From Sphingobium sp. EM0848 (GTDB lineage: Bacteria; Pseudomonadota; Alphaproteobacteria; Sphingomonadales; Sphingomonadaceae), in contig NZ_JABXWB010000005.1 of NCBI RefSeq assembly GCF_013375555.1, positions 823,501 to 887,500 of the forward strand: a stretch of 64,000 nt of DNA, read 5' to 3'. The stretch's first letter is position 1, and each line of letters begins with the position of its first letter. Positions 36,960 to 46,362 of the stretch are shown here, one piece after another. The position numbers and the translations under genes are program-made. The notes below the pieces were generated by a model. The model was not told the DNA's origin. It was given only the letters and a program-made list of their open reading frames with translations, and searched no databases.

Positions 36960-37802
36960 ATGCAAAAGGACGTAAGCGTTGTCATTGGCATGGGCGGTAT
37001 GGGCCGGGCGATAGCCCGGCGTGTGGGCTCCGGTGGCGAGCTTGTCATTGCCGATTATCAGAAAACCGCGCTCGAAGACATGGCCGAGCAGATGCGCGCG
37101 GATGGCTATTCAGTTCATGCTGTTGAGGTCGATGTCCGCTCCGCAGCATCGGTCGCGGCCGTTGCGGCCACAGCAAGCGCCTTGGGCAAGCTGACGCGAT
37201 TGGTCTGCACCGCAGGTGTGGCCCCGGTGCACGCCTCGATCGAAGACATATTGTCGGTCAACCTGCTTGGAGCAGCCCATGTGATCGAGGCTTTTGGAGA
37301 GATCATCGCGCTACGTGGCGCTGGCGTGATTATCTCCAGCAATGCGGGCTATTTCCTTCCCGGCAACCTGAATGCGGAAGAGATGCTGGCTTTGGCCACT
37401 ACGCCCGCGGCGGCCCTAGGGGATCTGCCAGCTGTCCAGGCAAGCCGCTTCTCCGATCGCCCTTCGGCTTATGGTTTTGCCAAGCATATTTGCCAGCGAC
37501 GGGCGCAGGCCGGCGCTTCCGGGCAATGGGGGGCACGGGGCGCACGCCTCAACTCGATTAGCCCTGGCTGTATCGCAACCCCTATGGGCCGGGCTGAACT
37601 TGTCGGCGAAAACAAGCTATTGGTGCAGGGACTGATCGAGACCAGCCCAACTGGCCGATCGGGGACGGCCGACGAAATCGCGAATGTTGTCGACTTTCTC
37701 CTCAGTCCCGCGGCGAGCTTTGTAACGGGCGCTGACATCCTCGCAGACGGCGGTGCCATCGCTGCCATCAACTGCGGGCGCTTCCTGCCCGGCGGGGCGT
37801 AG
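36960..37802 (+). CDS. 3alpha-hydroxysteroid/coniferyl-alcohol dehydrogenase-like SDR (tandem copy B)
   Basis: A 280-residue SDR starting at ATG 36960 behind GAGAGG. It is colinear with copy A (offset 1033 bases, no gaps over most of the length). Nucleotide site GMGGMGRAIARR, Ser site IISSNAGYF, long insert, then Tyr/Lys in YGFAKH and the end DILADGGAIAAINCGR. Bases 37423-37567 are identical to 36390-36534 in copy A. This copy has the more usual SSN active-site context and a good ribosome site, so it is the likelier working enzyme. Confidence 0.87.
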   Translation: MQKDVSVVIGMGGMGRAIARRVGSGGELVIADYQKTALEDMAEQMRADGYSVHAVEVDVRSAASVAAVAATASALGKLTRLVCTAGVAPVHASIEDILSVNLLGAAHVIEAFGEIIALRGAGVIISSNAGYFLPGNLNAEEMLALATTPAAALGDLPAVQASRFSDRPSAYGFAKHICQRRAQAGASGQWGARGARLNSISPGCIATPMGRAELVGENKLLVQGLIETSPTGRSGTADEIANVVDFLLSPAASFVTGADILADGGAIAAINCGRFLPGGA

Positions 37803-37840
37803 AGGGCTTTGCCATCGGCTTGACCTTCACGCGATGTTTC

Positions 37841-37874
37841 AGGGCGGCGGCTATGTGGTGCGCCGCCCTTTTTC
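37841..37874 (+). terminator. Rho-independent terminator after SDR copy B
   Basis: Perfect 9-base GC-rich arms AGGGCGGCG and CGCCGCCCT around an 11-base loop are followed by TTTTTC. It starts 38 bases after the SDR stop at 37802 and ends before the opposing SDR gene. This is the clearest intrinsic terminator in the window. Confidence 0.85.
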
Positions 37875-37890
37875 TTTGCCGCTCTTTCCC

Positions 37891-38694
37891 TCAGATCGTG
37901 GGCACCGTGCCGCCGTCGACCGGGCAATCAATACCGCTGATGAAGCCGGCGCGATCGGATGCCAGAAAGCAGATGGTCTCCGCAATTTCTTCAGGCCGTC
38001 CGGGACGACCGAGGGGCAGGCTACCGAGCATGTTGATGATTTCCTGCTTCGCCTCGACGGCGGACATGCCGGTCTGTGCCATGATCTCCTCAATCACGCC
38101 CGCTGAACCGGACGTCTCGATAAAGCCGGGGGAGAGCGCGTTGACGCGGATTCCGTGCGGTCCGACTTCCTTGGCGAGCGCCTTGCTGTAGGTCGTCAAC
38201 GCGGCCTTCGCGGCGGCATAGGGGACCTCTGCCTTGGGGAAGGGCATCTGGCGTGCGATCGACGATATATGGATGACCGCGCCAGAGCCTCGCTCGATCA
38301 TGCCGGGTATCAGCGCGCGGTCGAACCGGACCGCCGCCATGAGGTTGAGGTCCAGCATGTCGTGCCATTCCTCGTCGGCTATGCCCTGAAAGCCGACCGC
38401 CTCTGTTTTGGTTCCGCCGGCATTGTTGACCAATATGTCGATCCCGCCCCATTCGCTGAGAATGCGGTCGACAACGGCCTCTACGCCGGCGGTGGTCGCG
38501 ATGTCAGCCTGTATGAACAGGTCCGCCGACAGGTCTTTGGGCATGACTGACCGCCCGGTTGTCGCTACTTTGGCGCCCGACAGGCCGAAGCGACGCACGG
38601 TGGCCGCGCCCATACCCTTGGTTCCGCCCGTGATCAGAACGCGCTTGCCACTGAATTCGTCCGCATGGACTTTGAAAGGATAATCCGTTGTCAC
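37891..38694 (-). CDS. Short-chain dehydrogenase/reductase (SDR)
   Basis: A 267-residue classical SDR. The start is GTG 38694 with GGAAG 5 bases upstream. Motifs are ITGGTKGMGAATVRR, NNAGG, Ser in IHISSIAR, and YAAAKAAL for Tyr/Lys; it ends SGIDCPVDGGTVPTI. It should act on an alcohol/ketone pair. A broken relative with the same N-terminal lead-in is at 21358-21581. It follows, on the minus strand, no close upstream gene; the amidohydrolase gene lies downstream only in coordinate order, being upstream in transcription with about 130 bases between stop and nothing overlapping. Confidence 0.88.
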   Translation of the reverse strand: MTTDYPFKVHADEFSGKRVLITGGTKGMGAATVRRFGLSGAKVATTGRSVMPKDLSADLFIQADIATTAGVEAVVDRILSEWGGIDILVNNAGGTKTEAVGFQGIADEEWHDMLDLNLMAAVRFDRALIPGMIERGSGAVIHISSIARQMPFPKAEVPYAAAKAALTTYSKALAKEVGPHGIRVNALSPGFIETSGSAGVIEEIMAQTGMSAVEAKQEIINMLGSLPLGRPGRPEEIAETICFLASDRAGFISGIDCPVDGGTVPTI

Positions 38695-38824
38695 AATGTC
38701 TTCCTATTCCTTGTCCAGAACTTGCCCGATTGTGCCCGCAAAACGGGATGGGTACGCAAGGCGCCGGAGCCTTCCTCCCTGCAGGACTGAACCGACTCTG
38801 GTATGTCCGTCTGAAACGTGGCGG

Positions 38825-40000
38825 TTAAGCGAGATCGAAGAGGCGGATCGCGTTGCCGCCCAGCATTTTCTTCGCATCGCCTTCCGACACGCTATCGACA
38901 ATCTCGCTGATGACTGCGCCGGTATAGCCCAGTGTGCCTTCATTATGGGGATAGTCGGCCGACCAGAGCAGCTTGTCCGTTCCGACATAGTCGACCAGCT
39001 TGAGGCCAAGGCTGTCTGCCATGAAGGTGGCATAGCAATTTTGTGCCCAATAGTCGGTCGGCCGCTGCTTGAGCTTGGGGTTCATCATCGGCCCGAACGA
39101 ATCGAAGACCATCTCGGCGTCTTGGAGGATGCCCGGAACCCAGTTGATTCCGGCGCCCGCCTCGGCGAACACGATCTGGAGCCTGGGGTGCCGATCCAGA
39201 ATGCCGCCGAACACCAGCTCACCGAAATTCTTGCGGAACGGCGCCAGGTTGGTGAATGTCGCGCAGGGTGCGCCGCCGGGAATTTCGAAGTTGAGCGTTT
39301 CGCCGATGTGGAAGCAGACGGGCAGTTCAGCCTCTTCCGCAGCCGACCAGAAGCGGTCCATCTCCTCACTGGCATAGAAGATCGTCTTGCCATTTACGTC
39401 CAGACCGGGTGTGATCGGGATCTGGAAAGTCTTGAGGCCCAGATCCTTGATATGCCGGATCGATTCCTCAGCCTTGGAGATGTCCCAGAAATTGGGGTAG
39501 CCGACGCCGAAGAAGCGGCCCGGCGCGCGGGTGCCGACTTCGGCCATATATTCATTATAGGCGCGGAATATCCATCCGCGTGCTTCCAGGTCAGGGTGCT
39601 GGAAATACATCAACAGTGACTGCGGAAACACCACCTCCATCGCGATGCCGTCGGCATCCAGATCGGCCAGCCGTTCGGGCATGGAATAGATGCCGGGACG
39701 ATCCTCGATACTCTTGATGGCGGAAACGATCGCGGGGCCGACAAAGGATGGCTTGCCGCTTATGCCCATATTGTGGATGCCGCGCTCTTCATCCCACCAG
39801 ACGCTGGGAACGCGATCGCGCATCGCGGCCGGAACACGACCCTCCCACAAATCTTCCGCGATCGACCAGTGATTGTCCGCCGAAACCACGATGGTGCCTT
39901 GCGGCACCTGCGCGCTGCGTCCATCCAAAGGGCGGTTGTAGGCCAACCCGACCTCGTTCATTGCCGGATTACGCAATGAAACCATACCCGCGTCCGTCAT
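38825..40000 (-). CDS. Amidohydrolase-2 family metal-dependent hydrolase/decarboxylase
   Basis: A 391-residue TIM-barrel protein starting at ATG 40000 behind GAGG. Likely metal and catalytic residues are Asp42 and His44 (SADNHW), His231 (CFHIGET), Glu280 (VFAEAG) and Asp349 (LLWSADYPHNEG). The first motif is DxH rather than HxH, as in many bacterial members of the ACMSD-like group. Known relatives decarboxylate or hydrolyse aromatic and ring-cleavage compounds. It is followed 130 bases later by the SDR gene in the same direction, perhaps one operon. Confidence 0.88.
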   Translation of the reverse strand: MTDAGMVSLRNPAMNEVGLAYNRPLDGRSAQVPQGTIVVSADNHWSIAEDLWEGRVPAAMRDRVPSVWWDEERGIHNMGISGKPSFVGPAIVSAIKSIEDRPGIYSMPERLADLDADGIAMEVVFPQSLLMYFQHPDLEARGWIFRAYNEYMAEVGTRAPGRFFGVGYPNFWDISKAEESIRHIKDLGLKTFQIPITPGLDVNGKTIFYASEEMDRFWSAAEEAELPVCFHIGETLNFEIPGGAPCATFTNLAPFRKNFGELVFGGILDRHPRLQIVFAEAGAGINWVPGILQDAEMVFDSFGPMMNPKLKQRPTDYWAQNCYATFMADSLGLKLVDYVGTDKLLWSADYPHNEGTLGYTGAVISEIVDSVSEGDAKKMLGGNAIRLFDLA

Positions 40001-40590
40001 ATATGATCCTCTTCCAGGGGGTGCCGCTGCAAAATCACGGGGCCAATCCGCTTCGCATTGTCCAGCGTCAGCCGGACAATGTGCATCATTGTCGTGCTGC
40101 CTTTGTGAGCGGCGCTATTGCCTGCCTTCTCAACGGCGACACGCATTTTATAATTTAGTTGGTCGCTCAAATCAATTATAAATCTGGCGAACCCAGATCG
40201 AGGGAGAATTTTCCGGTGTTATGGCCTGCAAGTGAAGTGTCTTCTCATGCTTTCCCGATGATGCTTGTCGGGAAGTGGGCGGGGATCGTGCGGCCGCTCA
40301 TCGGTGTCACGGAGGGTCTGCGGCGGCTGCGATTATGTGGCGATGGAAATGCGCAATAAGACGATTGATATTCATAATATGAAAATTCAAATTCATTCTT
40401 GTTGACAGAATCGACAAGATTCGCAAAAATTATCCTCAAGAATGGAGAGAGCGCCTGATGAACGTCCTCGATCGCCTATGTGCGACAGGGGCTTGTGCGA
40501 CGGTCGGCTGAAATGGCTCGCGGACAGATGGGGTTCCGATCTGACGTGGTCTCTCGAAACTCGGGACGGCAGTGCAAGGAGTAAGTCGCT
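40001..40590. other. Long divergent gap between amidohydrolase and BVMO genes
   Basis: The 590 bases hold no convincing gene. The inverted repeat at 40056-40081 lies close to the amidohydrolase start. An AT-rich zone at 40370-40440 contains TTGACA (40402-40407) with a weak AAAAAT 17 bases later, a possible promoter for the BVMO gene. Short open frames in between show no family resemblance. Confidence 0.45.
40056..40081. promoter_or_regulatory. Inverted repeat CATTGTCC-N10-GGACAATG
   Basis: Perfect 8-base arms around a 10-base spacer, about 55 bases before the amidohydrolase start. The spacing puts the arm centres about 18 bases apart, so both could face the same side of the helix only loosely. 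It is a candidate operator for the amidohydrolase/SDR pair. No adjacent regulator gene is present. Confidence 0.4.
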
Positions 40591-41960
40591 GTGGATCAAG
40601 TCGTTGCAAATGATATCTGGGATGTTCTGCATGAGCTCGGTTGCGAGATAACGCGGGCCGAGCTGAACGAGGCAAAGAGCAAATATGCGTTGGAGAGGGA
40701 CAAGCGCGTCCGCACTGATGCCGGCGCGCAATATGTTCCCACGATAGATGGCAAATTCGCCAACTTCGGCAAGGACCCCTGGTCCGATCCCGAATTTTCC
40801 CGTCCCCCGTTGAATGACCATTGCGATGTTATCATCGCCGGTGGTGGCTTTGGGGGTCTGTCGGCCGGCGCTCGACTCCGTGAGGCCGGATGCGAGACCA
40901 TCAGGATCATCGAAGAGGGCGGGGATTTCGGCGGCACCTGGTACTGGAACCGTTATCCCGGCGCGATGTGCGATATTGAAGCGCATATCTATCTCCCCCT
41001 GCTGGAGGAACTGCACTATGCGCCAAAGCATCGATACGCCTACGCGCCGGAGATGCTGGAACATAGCCAGCGTATCGGACGGCATTATGGGTTGTACGAA
41101 AAGGCCTGTTTCCAGACGGCGATCACGGCCATGCGCTGGCAGGAAAAGGAAAAGCGCTGGTTGGTTGAAACCAACCGTGGCGATCGCATGACGGCGGACT
41201 TCGTCGTTCTGGCATGTGGGCGGCAGAGCTTGCCCAAGCTGCCGAATATTCCCGGCATCGACACGTTCGAAGGGCATACCTTCCACTCCAGCCGATGGGA
41301 CTATGGCTATACCGGCGGTGACTCCGATGGTGGGCTGGTTGGGCTGGGCGATAAGCGTGTTGCCGTGGTCGGAACCGGCGCGACCGCGCTTCAGGTGGTG
41401 CCGGAAGTGGCGAAATGGGCGAAGGAACTGTTCGTGTTCCAGCGCACGCCGTCCACCGTCGGAGTGCGCGCCCAACAGGAAACCGCGCCCGACTGGATCG
41501 ACATGAACAAGGTTGGCTGGCAGAAGGCGCGTCGCGAGAATTTCCAGAAACGGTCGGTCGGCATGATTCCGAAGGACCAGGACGAGATCCGCGATGGTTG
41601 GACGGCGGCTTTCCACGGTCTGGGGGATATTGGCGACGTGGAAGTAAGCGCCGCGCTCGGCCGCGCGCTCACCAAGGAAGAAAAGGGCATTCTGGCAGAG
41701 GTTGCGGACCTTCGCCTCATGAAGGAACTGCGTGAGCGCGTGGAGAACGAGGTCGGCGATAGCGCGGTCGCCGAGAAGCTGAAGCCCTATTACCGCTGGT
41801 TCTGTAAGCGGCCGGGTTTCCATGACGAATATCTGCAAAGCTTCAATCGGCCCAATGTGCATCTGGTCGACACCAACGGCCAGGGAATCGAAGGTTTCAC
41901 CAAGGATGGCGTCCAGGTGAACGGCGATCATTATGATGTCGATTGCGTGGTGTTTGCCAC

Positions 41961-43215
41961 CTCAGGCATCCCCTCATTTTTGAGATGACGTAGGGCAGGA
42001 AAGATGATTCAGCATCTCCGTGTCGAAGGGGGATCAGATTGAGATGAGCGGCAAGGCGAAGTTTTCTTCTGAGGCGGTGCATTCCTTTGTCGACGAACTT
42101 TTTGGCGCGGACCTGCACGCGAAGCGGGTGACATCGCTGGCGAAGGCGACGGTGGGCACGTTGCAGGCGTCGTCGCTGGCGGTGAGCGCGATTGGCCACG
42201 GTCTCGCACTGGCCCAGGGAGGGCTGTCGCGTCACGCGATCAAGCAGGTCGACCGGATGCTGTCGAATGACGGGATCGATGTCGACGCGCTGATGGCCGA
42301 CTGGGCCGGCTATTGCCTGGGTAGCCGCACCGAGATCGCCGTCGCCATGGACTGGACCGACTTCGATGCCGACGGGCACTCGACCCTGATGCTGTCGCTG
42401 CTTACCGAGCATGGCCGGGCAACGCCGCTACTGTGGTTGACGGTACGCAAGGCGGAGCTGAAAGAGCGGCGCAATCACTATGAATATTGGATCGTCACCC
42501 GGCTTGCCGAGCTCTTGCCGACAGAAGTGAAGGTGCTGCTCGTCGCCGATCGCGGCTTTGGCGACACCAAGCTCTACGGCGTCCTCAAGGACGAGTTGCA
42601 CTTCGACTATGTCATCCGCTTTCGTGGCAACATCAAGGTGACGGCCGCCGGTGAGTGCCGTCCGGCAAAGGAGTGGCTCGGCCCATCGGGACGTGCCAGG
42701 CTGTTGCGCGAGGCCACGGTCACGGCGCAGGGTTGCCCCGTCGGGGCGGTCGTGTGCGTCCAGGCCAAGGATATGAAAGAGCCGTGGTGCCTCGCGACCA
42801 GCTTGACCACGGTGACGGCCAAGACCCTCATTGATCTTTACTCGCGGCGCTGGGGCATCGAATGCTCGTTTCGCGATGCCAAGGACTGGCGGTTCGGGAT
42901 GGGCATGTCGGCAACCCGCGTCTCCACGCCCGCCCGGCGCGACAGGCTGTGGCTGATCGCCGCTCTCGCCATTGTCCTCCTGACCGTGCTCGGCGCCGCC
43001 GGCGAGGCCATCGGCTACGACCGCCATCTGCGCACCAGCACGACATCGCGACGCGTGCATTCACTCTTCCGGCAGGGCGTGATGTACTATCAACTCATCC
43101 CCAACATGCCCGAGGAAAGACTACGCCCTCTCATCCTACAGTTCGAGAACCTTATCCGCCACCATCAGCTCCTCAAACGGACTTTCGGAATCATTTGAAT
43201 GAGGGGATTCATGAG
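41961..43215 (+). mobile_element. IS4-family insertion sequence, copy 2 (1255 bp)
   Basis: Same length, ends and orientation as the copy at 27087-28341. It is flanked by a different 9-base target duplication, GTTTGCCAC (41952-41960 and 43216-43224), so it is an independent insertion. The distance between the two left ends is 14,874 bases. Confidence 0.95.
42020..43198 (+). CDS. IS4-family transposase (copy 2)
   Basis: This 392-residue protein is identical to the product at 27146-28324. The acidic triad (AMDWTDFD, LLVADRGFGD, SRRWGIECSFRDAK) is intact. Two perfect copies in one region imply very recent transposition or ongoing gene conversion. Confidence 0.92.
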   Translation: MSKGDQIEMSGKAKFSSEAVHSFVDELFGADLHAKRVTSLAKATVGTLQASSLAVSAIGHGLALAQGGLSRHAIKQVDRMLSNDGIDVDALMADWAGYCLGSRTEIAVAMDWTDFDADGHSTLMLSLLTEHGRATPLLWLTVRKAELKERRNHYEYWIVTRLAELLPTEVKVLLVADRGFGDTKLYGVLKDELHFDYVIRFRGNIKVTAAGECRPAKEWLGPSGRARLLREATVTAQGCPVGAVVCVQAKDMKEPWCLATSLTTVTAKTLIDLYSRRWGIECSFRDAKDWRFGMGMSATRVSTPARRDRLWLIAALAIVLLTVLGAAGEAIGYDRHLRTSTTSRRVHSLFRQGVMYYQLIPNMPEERLRPLILQFENLIRHHQLLKRTFGII

Positions 43216-43741
43216 GTTTGCCACGGGCTTCGAGGCTGGGGTTCAATATACGCGTGTGACGGGCTTCGATCTCTATGGTCGTGACGGAAAGCCGCTCAGT
43301 GAGCATTGGAGGAAAGGTGTCAGATCACTTCACGGCCTGATGACCGACGAGTTTCCGAACTGCTTCATCATTGGCGGAAACCAGCACTCCGTCATGGCGT
43401 TGAATGCCGTCCATCTTCTGGACGAACAGTCGATCCATGTCAGCTATGTCGTCGCTGAGGCGAAAAGGCGCAAAATTGCGGCAATCGAACCCAGTCTCGA
43501 AGCGGTCGACGACTATACGAACTTCATTCGCACATCACCGCAGGACAAGGAACTGGTGGAGTTCTACGCGTCCTGTACGCCGGGCTATTATAATAATGAA
43601 GGCAAGGTCGAAAAGGGTGAAGACTTGTTCTCGGGCGCCCGCTACGGCCCTGGCGCGATGGCTTTCTACGAAATGCTCGCAAATTGGCGGGCTGCCGGAA
43701 ATCTGGAGGGAATGGAGACGAACTGAACGCCATTCGATCAT

Positions 43742-43779
43742 GCAGGACTGCTGACGCGCCGGTCGTCCGGCAGTCCTGC
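43742..43779 (+). terminator. Stem-loop after the BVMO gene
   Basis: GCAGGACTGC (43742-43751) pairs perfectly with GCAGTCCTGC (43770-43779) around an 18-base loop that can pair further (GACG with CGTC). It begins 15 bases after the BVMO stop. No T-run follows. Confidence 0.55.
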
Positions 43780-43849
43780 CGCACAAGGGGCGAGGGGCGC
43801 CAGTGCGCAATGCAAGCTTGTGCTCGTTCAATGAAACGGTGAGAGAGCG

Positions 43850-44851
43850 ATGAGGGTCAAAGCGGCCGTTCTGCATGAGCTTGGTGGACCGGAAGTCCTC
43901 AAGCTGGCAACGGTGGATGTACCAAATCCGGGGCCGGGTGAAATCCGCATCCTGATCAGCGCCTTCGGGCTCAATCGATCGGAAGCCTTGTTTCGGGAAG
44001 GGCGACTTCAGCTCAAGCCGGTACTGCCGTCGCGGATCGGCTACGAGGCGGCCGGCATTGTCGAAAGCGTGGGGCCGGGCGTCACCGAATTTGCGGTCGG
44101 GGACTCTGTCGCAACGCTGCCGCGCATGCAAACGAACGTTTGCGGCGCTTATGGCGAGGCGATGACGGTTCCTGCCCGTTTTGCGGTCAAAAGCCCTGCT
44201 GGCCTCGATAGGGTGGAATGCGCCGCCCTGTGGTCGGGCTATATGACCGCCTATGCCGGACTGGTCGATCTGGCACCCGTGCAACGAGGTGATTTCGTAC
44301 TGATCACCGCCGCATCGAGCAGTCTTGGTCCGGCGGCGATCCAGATTGTCCGCTTGCTGGGCGCACACGCCATAGCGGTGACGCGGCGGCGGGAGAAGGC
44401 GGCTGCGATAGCCCGCTCCGGCCCGGCTGACATCATCGTAACCGATGAGGAGAATCTGGGGGACCGTGTTCGGCAGATTACCGACGGGCGCGGGGTTTCG
44501 CTTGTTTTCGATCCGGTTGGCGGTCCGACGGTTTCGACGCTTGCCGAAATGACCGCCCCTTATGGCACCATTATCATCTATGGTTCACTGGACGCCAGTC
44601 CGGCCGAGTTGCCGGTGCGGGCGTTGATCGGCAGGAATATCGCCATTCGGGGGCTGGGCCTGTATCTGGAGGACAAGCCGGACCGTCTGCGCCGTGGCGT
44701 TGCGTTCATTCAGGAGGGCGTTGCCAACGGCTTGCTGAGGCCGCTGATCGCAGAGCGTTACAAGCTCGATCAGATCGTCGAGGCTGCCAAATCCATGGAT
44801 GCAATGAACCATGTCGGCAAGATCGTGGTGGAAACGGGCGTCAAACCATGA
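43850..44851 (+). CDS. Zinc-free medium-chain reductase (quinone oxidoreductase-like)
   Basis: A 333-residue MDR protein. It has the QOR-type pattern (GYEAAGIVESVGPGV, LITAASSSLGPAAIQI, VFDPVGG) and lacks the Cys/His zinc ligands of alcohol dehydrogenases. NADPH is the likely cofactor. Members reduce quinones, enones or enoyl groups. It follows the BVMO gene and converges with the SnoaL-like gene, overlapping it by 11 bases at the 3' ends. Confidence 0.88.
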   Translation: MRVKAAVLHELGGPEVLKLATVDVPNPGPGEIRILISAFGLNRSEALFREGRLQLKPVLPSRIGYEAAGIVESVGPGVTEFAVGDSVATLPRMQTNVCGAYGEAMTVPARFAVKSPAGLDRVECAALWSGYMTAYAGLVDLAPVQRGDFVLITAASSSLGPAAIQIVRLLGAHAIAVTRRREKAAAIARSGPADIIVTDEENLGDRVRQITDGRGVSLVFDPVGGPTVSTLAEMTAPYGTIIIYGSLDASPAELPVRALIGRNIAIRGLGLYLEDKPDRLRRGVAFIQEGVANGLLRPLIAERYKLDQIVEAAKSMDAMNHVGKIVVETGVKP

Positions 44852-45341
44852 AGCCTAGATTCAGATCCGGCCGGGGTGTCGGACCTGGTTGGGGGTTGCT
44901 GGGATTTGACGGTGCCGCGTAGCGCGAATTGGGATGCGCCCATTCCAGATTCCCTGAACGGTGCGCGATTAGCCAGCGATCCCCCGATTTCACGAAGTCG
45001 TCAATATATAGACCGGAATGATCAAGGCCGATTTCCGATATCACCATAATATAGTGGATCGAACGGGCGGTCGTATCGCTCACGACATTGATGATCGACT
45101 GCCCGAGCACATGGCGGCTGAAATTGCCGGGCTGCTGCGCTTTCCGCCGCTCCGCACCCGCCGTCATGGCGGCGATGATCGTATCGCGACCCTTGAGGGG
45201 AGGCATGCCGCCGAAGTGCATCACGCCGTCGGGCATGAATATGTCGCTCAGCTCATGATATGCGCTGCGGTCTACAGCAGAAATATAGCGGCCGATCGTG
45301 TACCGAATTTCCTCACGGATCAGGGCTTCACCAATATCCAT
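44841..45341 (-). CDS. SnoaL/NTF2-like domain protein
   Basis: A 166-residue alpha+beta-barrel protein of the SnoaL-like/NTF2 type (IRYTIGRYISAVDRSAYHEL, FMPDGVMHFGG, KGRDTIIAAM, YIDDFVKSGDRWLIAHR). The start at ATG 45341 has GAGGAG 8 bases upstream. Relatives are ketosteroid-isomerase-like enzymes, dehydratases or ring-hydroxylation accessory subunits. It may share a transcript with the upstream SDR (45420), 78 bases away. The reaction is not known. Confidence 0.82.
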   Translation of the reverse strand: MDIGEALIREEIRYTIGRYISAVDRSAYHELSDIFMPDGVMHFGGMPPLKGRDTIIAAMTAGAERRKAQQPGNFSRHVLGQSIINVVSDTTARSIHYIMVISEIGLDHSGLYIDDFVKSGDRWLIAHRSGNLEWAHPNSRYAAPSNPSNPQPGPTPRPDLNLGFMV

Positions 45342-45419
45342 GATAATGGCTCCTCAAAGGGATGGCATCCATGCCCTGGTTGAGGCGCATGGATCGGCAA
45401 TATATCGTGATAAGTCCCT

Positions 45420-46286
45420 TTATCGGACCAGCAGTTCCGGTTCGCCGTAATACATGCGATTGAATACGGCGTCGATTTCCCTGTCCGGCATTGTTCCAAA
45501 GGCACTCAGGAAGTCCTTTGCATCCTGTCCGGCAATGTAGCGCGTCTGAGGATGCTCGGTCTCCAGCGCTTCGAGTACGATCTCCGCAACCTGTTCCGCC
45601 GTCGAGGAGTTGCCGTCCATGCTGGCCTCGCTGACCCGCAAATAACCTTCGTAAAGTTGGCCGTAGAGGCGCTTTTCCTCTTCACCAATCGTTGCGATGG
45701 CATGTCGGATGTCGCTGAGCTGCTGGTAGACCAGATTGGTGCGGATACCGCCCGGTTCGACCAGGCTGATCTTGACGCCTTGCGGTTCGGCCTCGCGTCG
45801 CATGACGTCGCACAGCCCTTCCAGCGCGAATTTCGACGCGACATAGGCCGACATGAAGGTGAAGGCCACGCGTCCGGCCATTGATCCGAGGACGACAATC
45901 CGGCCCTTGCTCTGGCGAAGGGCCGGCATCGCGGCTTGATAAACGGCCATGTTGGCGACGCAGTTGATTTCATAGGAACGGCGGAAGGTCGACAGCGCCG
46001 TAAATTCCGCAGGGCCGTTGGGGGCAATAGCCGCGCAGATCGTCACCGCATCCAGCGAATCCAGAGCGGAAACAATGGTCTTGAATTTGACGAGCGCGGC
46101 GTCTGCATCGGACAGATCCACAAGATGATGTTGGACCTTGCCCTCAAATCGCTGCTCGATCGTGGATGCTTCCTTGGCATTCAGCACGGTCGTGACGACC
46201 TCATGGCCGCGCTTCACCAGCAGCTCAATGAGGGCGGATCCGACACCGCCAGCGCCGCCGACGACCAGATGTTTTTTGGCTGTCAT
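45420..46286 (-). CDS. Short-chain dehydrogenase/reductase (SDR)
   Basis: A 288-residue SDR with VVGGAGGVGSALIE at the nucleotide site, VVLGSMAGR (Ser) and AYVASKFAL (Tyr/Lys). The tail after VEPGGIRTNLVYQ is long and helical, as in retinol-dehydrogenase-like classical SDRs. It probably reduces or oxidises a lipophilic ketone or alcohol. It sits between an MFE-like SDR upstream and the SnoaL-like gene downstream on the minus strand. Confidence 0.87.
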   Translation of the reverse strand: MTAKKHLVVGGAGGVGSALIELLVKRGHEVVTTVLNAKEASTIEQRFEGKVQHHLVDLSDADAALVKFKTIVSALDSLDAVTICAAIAPNGPAEFTALSTFRRSYEINCVANMAVYQAAMPALRQSKGRIVVLGSMAGRVAFTFMSAYVASKFALEGLCDVMRREAEPQGVKISLVEPGGIRTNLVYQQLSDIRHAIATIGEEEKRLYGQLYEGYLRVSEASMDGNSSTAEQVAEIVLEALETEHPQTRYIAGQDAKDFLSAFGTMPDREIDAVFNRMYYGEPELLVR

Positions 46287-46362
46287 CTGAATTTACCCTC
46301 TCCGGTTATGGTTCATTGGTGAAGTTCGTTAGGAAATTGGGGTGATCACCTTATCGAACACT

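Larger units (their letters stand above)
40591..43726 (+). pseudogene. Baeyer-Villiger monooxygenase interrupted by an IS4-family element
   Basis: The gene starts at GTG 40591 behind GGAG and is split into 40591-41960 and 43225-43726. Joined, with one target copy removed, it reads CVVFAT-GFEAGVQY in frame and encodes 623 residues. It has FAD and NADP Rossmann sites (IIAGGGFGGLSAG, VAVVGTGATALQVV) and the BVMO fingerprint F-x-G-x3-H-x3-W in FEGHTFHSSRW (residues 226-236). These enzymes insert oxygen next to a ketone to form an ester or lactone. The N-terminal extension is like cyclic or steroid-ketone BVMOs. As present, the enzyme lacks its last 167 residues and should be inactive. Confidence 0.92.

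Noticed and set aside
40393..41931. 512-codon open frame opposite the BVMO
   Set aside because: The plus strand has FAD, NADP and BVMO fingerprints; the antisense frame has none and ends just before the IS.
27087..43215. Composite transposon bounded by the two IS4 copies
   Set aside because: Each copy has its own distinct 9-base target duplication and splits a different host gene, so they inserted separately.
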